Origin: Cliona cf. orientalis
Lineage: Eukaryota > Porifera > Demospongiae > Clionaida > Clionaidae
Assembly: GCA_963930775.1 (NCBI GenBank)
Contig: OZ005699.1
Span: 1,199,501 to 1,263,500, forward strand
Direction: 5' to 3'
Length of the DNA stretch: 64,000 nucleotides
This document shows, in pieces, positions 58,750 to 64,000 of the stretch. The notes beneath the pieces are model-generated. The model had not been told where the DNA came from, made no database searches, and saw only the letters and a program-made list of their open reading frames with translations. Every line of letters begins with the position of its first letter. The first letter of the stretch is position 1. The position numbers and the translations under genes were made by a program.

Positions 58750-60563
58750 AGAGAGGGAGAGAGAGAGAGGGAGGGGGAGAGAGAGAGAGAGAGAGGAGGG
58801 GGAGAGAGAGACAAGCAAGAAATTCTTCAAATATACTACAATTACATGTAATATACATGTACGTACACACTTTAGCTAGCTGTTGCCATTAATTTCAGTC
58901 AAGCATACTTAAGTCAAAGGCATTCACTTCCTCCAACTGCATGCCGCACTAGCTGCCACACGTCACAGAAATCATAATACCAAGGGCTTATAGACCCCTT
59001 TGGGGTCTATAAGCCCTTGATAATACTAAAATGCTTTTCATTCTAAAAATAACTCAAAAGGTTCCCTTGTGTGGTAGGTATCGATACGCAGCCACGTAGG
59101 TCAAAGTACAAATACTATATTATAATGTCGTGCTCCTGCACATAACTGAAATTCTGCTGACATAAAGTTCAGCTGCCAGGACAATTTTAAAATTCAAAAA
59201 CACATACAACGGAGTACTTTTGTTACATGTACATACGTAAACGTGCTTTTGATAATTCCATGAAATTATGAGTATGTGAGTGTGCATAATTACATATACA
59301 TACCGTATAGCCGGAAATATTGGTGGGAATTAAATTTGGCAGTTGAGCCCAAAATCACTATTGCAAGAATATTAGCGAATTTTATAAATTTGGCGGTTCG
59401 GTACGGGATCGCCATGCATACGTATAATAATATTATAATATGCAAATAGGAAATTTTGGCAGATTTTAATTTGGCGGTTGTGATATAGACCGCCAAACCG
59501 CCAAATCTCCTGGCTGTATGGTATATACATACATGTGAGTGAGTACATGTATGGACGTGTGTATGTCTGCGTGTGCACGTGGCGCTTTACTAAATGTCTG
59601 ATCGTCGAGCGTGTGCCCTACTTATATTAGCAGCTGCTGTGAAACCGAACCGGCCTTAGGGTGTGTACGAGGGCGTGCCCTATTATAGTAGTCTGTCTAT
59701 GCACTTAGCCTAGGGGCGCTCGCCGTGCTACATGTACAATAATTAGCCCCAGCAGCTGGTACTGGCGAGAGAACAAAGTGAGTCTGCTGTGATGATTAAT
59801 GGTGATGTACAGAAATTACAACGATCACAGAGACACAGACGGATAGACACGCACATACGTACACAAACACACCACCACAGGTAGTGAGCACGTGCAGAAG
59901 ATTGAATCAGGCGTACAATTCAACATACGCAATATTATTATCTTTGCTTGTACATGTATGTATTTGATATCTGTTTATGATGGTTTAGATTATGCTTGTA
60001 GCAAACATACTACAATTTACGCTACTCTACACATGAATTCTGCCTACTCCTGTGCACTTCCATCTGAAGGGGGTTTCATGATAATCATTTTTAACAAAGA
60101 TGCCATCACAAAAGACTTACAACTTCTACGTCCAGTCCATTCGTACAGAGTTAGTAATTACAGAAAAGGGGTCATAAGGGCAAAACCAAATATGTCAAAC
60201 CTCTGGTACACCAGAACCCCCAAAACTACAATTCCCATTGACCAATCACTCTTAATCAATTTAGCAATATCCTAATATTGAAGTATAGTGTAACATGTGT
60301 TTTCCCCACACCACACACCTAATATGGTTAGTCCTGAGGGATATCTCCAGCGCCTGAAGGGCCCTGATGGTCGCAGGGTCTTGTGCCCTTCTCTTTGACT
60401 TCTTTGGGCCGTCTGCCTCCATGACAAACCTGAGCTTGGAGAGATACTCGCAGGGAGGGACCTGCCTTCTCCGACGAGTGTTGTCTCGTACCACCTGCCA
60501 TTTCTTTTCCTCTGAGCTGTCCATGACAACTTGTCTTTTGTCGTCTGGTAAGTCCATTGCATC
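48220..60563 (-). CDS. FMNL: FMNL-type formin (GBD-FH3, FH1, FH2, DAD); first coding exon not found
   Basis: Twenty exons, 943 aa visible. From 5': 60319-60563, 58589-58675, 57539-57719, 55097-55173, 53721-54000, 53330-53488, 52952-53000, 52782-52873, 52418-52631, 51929-52271, 51394-51541, 51094-51180, 50909-50977, 50742-50822, 50424-50556, 49873-50138, 49424-49468, 49321-49353, 48760-48823, 48220-48398. GBD/FH3: [80 protein letters not shown]1 has three to four blocks of 7-10 prolines separated by GMPGA or GVPGA. FH2: [42 protein letters not shown]. The DAD-like segment is [14 protein letters not shown] formins nucleate and elongate actin filaments at the plasma membrane under Rho-family GTPase control. 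The N-terminal exon, which in FMNLs carries the myristoylated MGN start, is unidentified upstream of 60563. Confidence 0.95.
48470..48710. repeat. Pyrimidine-rich CT/CCCT tract in the last FMNL intron
   Basis: About 240 bp of CTCTCTCC, CCCTCC and related units on +, purine-rich on the FMNL coding strand, just after the donor of the DAD exon. Confidence 0.92.
51635..51852. mobile_element. MITE (TACCGTATAGCCGGAAATA family) in an FMNL intron, copy A
   Basis: 218 bp. The left end TACCGTATAGCCGGAAATAT and right end TTTTCCAGCTATACGGTA are inverted. Internal GGCGGGAATTAAATTTGGCG faces CCACCAAATTAATTCCCCGCC. Close to copy B at 59301-59523. Confidence 0.9.
52418..52631 (-). other. FH1 exon of FMNL with two in-frame 3' splice-site choices
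   Basis: The proline-rich exon can start at 52631 (after TACCCAG, adding YRTSPLQ) or at 52610 (after CCTTGCAG). The two acceptors are 21 bp apart and keep frame, so the splice choice would change the protein by seven residues. The GC-rich, repeated CCA GGC ATG-like codons also make the exon prone to unit gain and loss. Confidence 0.6.
53570..53693. repeat. GA/GGGA-rich tract in an FMNL intron
   Basis: Two blocks sharing AAGGAGAAAAGA and GGGAGACAGAGAG, so partly a tandem duplication. Pyrimidine-rich on the FMNL coding strand. Confidence 0.85.
58680..58812. repeat. (GA)n-rich tract directly before an FMNL exon
   Basis: About 130 bp of GA with GGGA interruptions on +. On the coding strand it is a CT tract running up to the 3' splice site of exon 58589-58675, with only a few bases between. 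Confidence 0.92.
58981..59019. repeat. Perfect 18-bp palindrome with a 3-nt loop
   Basis: CAAGGGCTTATAGACCCC, TTT, GGGGTCTATAAGCCCTTG. The arm also occurs inside the MITE at 36797-37201 (AAGGGCTTATAGACCCCAAA), so it is probably a fold-back derivative of that family. Confidence 0.95.
59301..59523. mobile_element. MITE (TACCGTATAGCCGGAAATA family) in an FMNL intron, copy B
   Basis: 223 bp. The left end TACCGTATAGCCGGAAATAT matches copy A (51635-51852). The right end CTCCTGGCTGTATGGTA is more decayed. Shared inner segments include CCCAAAATCACTATTGCA and TTAAATTTGGC. Confidence 0.88.
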
Positions 60564-60589
60564 CTGGGTGTGAGGGATAGAAAGAGTGA

Positions 60590-60690
60590 GAAAGGGATGG
60601 AGAAAGGAGAGAGAGAGACAGAAAGAGAGGGGGGGGGAGAGGGGGGACAGGGGAGGGAGGGAGAGAAAGAGAGGGGGGAGGGGAGGGAGA
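60590..60690. repeat. GA/GGGA tract upstream of the first recognised FMNL exon
   Basis: Pyrimidine-rich on the FMNL coding strand, within 30-130 bp of the 3' splice site at 60563/60564. This, with the good acceptor CACCCAG, argues that at least one more exon lies upstream. Confidence 0.85.
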
Positions 60691-62834
60691 GTCTCGTTAA
60701 GAGTGTGAATAAGCGTTAGATCTTAAATGGTTCGCAGCTAATGAAGCAGCGTTATTATCACTCAATCATAGCCACTAAAGTGTTGATGTCCCTAGTGGCA
60801 TCACGGCTGTGCAACAAACTGAAAACGTAGTAGGCGTTTTAGTCCAAAACACTCAAAACACTAAGTCTTGTTTAGCCATACATGTACTTACAACAATCTC
60901 TACACACTTCAGGCCTTGTATTCAAATCATACAATACCATGAAGAAGGTATAGCAACACATACGTATAGTGTCAAAGACATCAATGGACATGTTGAGTCA
61001 ATTGTGAATACTCGGATATCACGTAAACACTTTTGTTGATCATAGTTGCCCACTTCATCTACTGCCAGTTTGTTTCCAGCCCCCAAAAAATTCATCCCAA
61101 ACTTGATCACTCACACACACACACATACAAACTCAATGGTACGTAAGTGTGACGTATACAGGCTATCGAATACTGCAGCGTCTATACAGGCCTATGCATC
61201 ATATCACACACCAAGTGATGACATCGTTAATGTAAATACATAATGGCATGAATCCATCAATGCAACAGTTTTAAGAACATTAGCACAGACAAAAGCCAAC
61301 ACCAGCACTCAAGTACATCTACATCTTTGACATTAGCAGCCGGTCAACACTTTCAACCTCATCTCTAGAACTAACAATCAGCTATATGGCTAAAGCATGC
61401 GTGCATTAAAAATTGGGCATACTACAGTAGCCTCCCCCCCCCCCCCCCCCCCCCCAGGGGTTACTGAACATGAGGTCTAGGGTATATCATAGACATAGCA
61501 CAATTTCGTACAAATTCCACATTCCCATGCAAGCATGTGAGGTCAAATCGAGGTCACCTCACCACAGCAGACCTCAAGGCAAATTGCTGCATGCACACAC
61601 ACACACACGTACACATGTACATGCACACTCAAATACCAATAATTAGCTCAGGGGCCCTGTAGTGCAGTATACAATACACTAGAACATAAGCAGTATGTGT
61701 TTACGAATTCCATAGGAGGTTGAGCGATGACACAAAGATTCTGAACTACATAGTGGATATTGTTTATGAATTCCAGGCTAAACAGAACAAGAAGAACAAA
61801 AATGCATGCTTGCGCTACGCATACCTCTACCTACCTACCAGTCTGTCTCCAGTCGCAAATAAACAACAATCTGTACACAATATATGGGCTATTTTTGACT
61901 GCTACAAGTAGCTAGACTATTGCACGAACAAGGAACAAGCCATCTACAAAATGATCACACTGTAACACAAATGACCTGGCCACGTTTTTCATCTCACAGA
62001 ATACGTAGAATTATTGTATAAACATGATTACAACTTTGTATGTCGGTAGGTGATACATGTTTAATACTAAAACAAATAGAACAATGGGCTCTTTTGGCAG
62101 CTACACGTACATATACACGTAGCTAAATTTGCCAAATAACATAAATGTCATGCAATACATTGTAAAGCCCCGCGGACTTGTGTGAGCATAATCAGGGGTA
62201 CATTGTTATGTGTAACTGACTGTCAGGATATATGTACGTTTGTGTATTTGTCTGTTCCAGTAAACGTGACAACTAACCAATTGAAGGACATGGCACCAAC
62301 TAAACTAGTCCCCAATTATTGCAAAAGATCAACATTCCTTCAGTAGATCGGTGAGCACCATATAAGGTCATTATGGCCGGCTTTGGCAAATCCACACAAT
62401 GCCCGGCCGGCTAAGCTGTATGTATAGCTAGTTAGTAGTCTGTACATATACATAAAGATATTGACTATACATGTAAATAAACATATATTCACAGCTTACA
62501 CAGGTAAACACTCGCATAAATGCATGGCACACTCAAGTATACACACAGAGAGAGAGAGACTTTCAAAGCAGAATGGTGTGGAATAACTTTCTAAATCGAT
62601 AACAATTTGTCTCCACGTCAAGTTCACACGCTGAGCTGGCCAACATGAAAGAGATGTTTCGGGACAACTGGCACATACCACCAGTTAATACGAAGCCTTT
62701 GGCAAGATTTTCAATAAGTTAATAGACAAGTACAAGAGGAATATATACTATAGCTATATTATAGCTCGTACAAATTACTCGACAACCTAACGATCACGTC
62801 ACAACTATTACCAAGTATGGAAATAATATTATAT

Positions 62835-62875
<41 letters not shown>

Positions 62876-63523
62876 TGGAATTGGAATGGGACTGGGGATG
62901 ATTGGAATGTACAAATTGATGGGCGAGGAGTCCACACCCTCCTAGTGTGTACACACAATATTCTACCAATTTGTGGCATAAAAATTTAATTACCATACAC
63001 ACCCCTACGCACACACACACACACACACCAAATCTTCTCCAACAGGATAATAGGTACGGCTGCTCTGAAAAACCCTACTATCTATACCCTGACCTCCGCC
63101 CATGGTATGGTAGGTATGCACATTCTTAGCGAGTCACTTAATATGGTCTTGCGTAATACAATTAGCAGACGTCATTGATGGCTTTTATTTTAGGCTAATT
63201 GGCCACTCTTTTGTCACTCAGGCCTGTCGCCTCTGTTTTGGTGTGGCAGTAATCCGATACATGTGGGATACGACACTAGGGGAGGTGTGAACATGAATAA
63301 TGACTGTACAGGCCTAGCCCTAGGGGTTCCCTACACACTAGCCATTTGTAAAGCGTATCTTTCATTTTGGCTATATACTAGTCCCTGGATTGAGTAACTT
63401 GGTCTATTCTTGCCATTGTTTCTTGATCTCTTACAACCTGCCTTTGAGATCAAGTTATATCTATGGGAAATGGCCAAGAGATTTTACACGCTTGGGATAG
63501 TGTTTTACTCCCTATTATCTCTT

Positions 63524-63678
<155 letters not shown>

Positions 63679-64000
63679 TCCCCCACCTCTCTCTCTTTCT
63701 CTTTCTCCCTCCCTCCCTCTCTCTAGAGCTTATGCACTGATTTCACGTACATGTAGCCAATTTTCTGTATTACAGCATTGTCTAGTGGGGCAGCTATACC
63801 AATTATGGCGATTTCCAAAGTCCAACACTCCAACATTCCTGTCCGTCTATAAATAGTAACACAGCTGGCAATACAGGGTGCCCTCCAACCTCCTACACTA
63901 CCATATATGGAAATATGAACCCACAAATAGGCGAGGTTAAGACCAAATTGGACCAAAAATGGGACAGCAGGGTGGAACACAGGAATTAAGAAATCGTTTC

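Overview
The window reads as nuclear DNA of an early-branching animal, most likely a marine demosponge. It holds animal-specific genes (RECK, a formin-like FMNL gene, a vitellogenic-like carboxypeptidase, Ig/FN3 receptors) cut into many small exons, with short intergenic gaps, AT-rich non-coding DNA, many small inverted-repeat elements and long CT/GA microsatellites. The species cannot be named from sequence alone. Exons were read by hand from splice sites and reading phase. Every multi-exon model below keeps phase through all its junctions.

Layout, left to right. 1-1826 (+): 3' part of a divergent CDC123/D123-family gene ending in a CaaX-like CVLS tail. 2274-3391 and 3735-4706 (+): tandem single-exon genes joining a ubiquitin domain to a PARP-like ADP-ribosyltransferase domain. 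The first has a frameshift. 5427-14522 (-): RECK, 26 coding exons. 14523-17928: no gene, repeats only. 17929-23839 (-): TATDN1, 13 exons, with a tRNA-Gly(GCC) inside an intron on the opposite strand. 23991-28647 and 28822-31927 (+): two intact CPVL-type serine carboxypeptidases. The first shares a 151-bp divergent promoter with TATDN1 and carries a large 10-bp satellite and a foldback element in intron 1.

32330-35009 (-) and 38338-43567 (+): two divergently placed paralogous type I membrane proteins with Ig/FN3-like ectodomains. The left one has a short tail with an ITIM-like tyrosine motif. The right one has a cytoplasmic region that I read as four tandem ACT-like domains, which is the most unusual architecture in the window. 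44206-46297: a dead chimeric duplication, FMNL 3' exons (-) joined to CPVL 3' exons (+). 46406-47596 (-): a single-exon R-S-E type ADP-ribosyltransferase. 48220-60563 (-): FMNL, 20 coding exons, lacking only its first coding exon. 60564-64000: no gene recognised.

How the genes may relate: most are ordinary housekeeping or developmental genes (RECK for matrix proteolysis and Wnt signalling, FMNL for actin assembly, TATDN1 for DNA processing, CPVL for lysosomal peptidase work). The unusual content is signalling-like: ubiquitin-ART fusions, an R-S-E ART, a prenylatable pseudo-D123 protein, and a receptor pair with one ITIM-like tail and one ACT-like tail. No operon-like link between them is implied.
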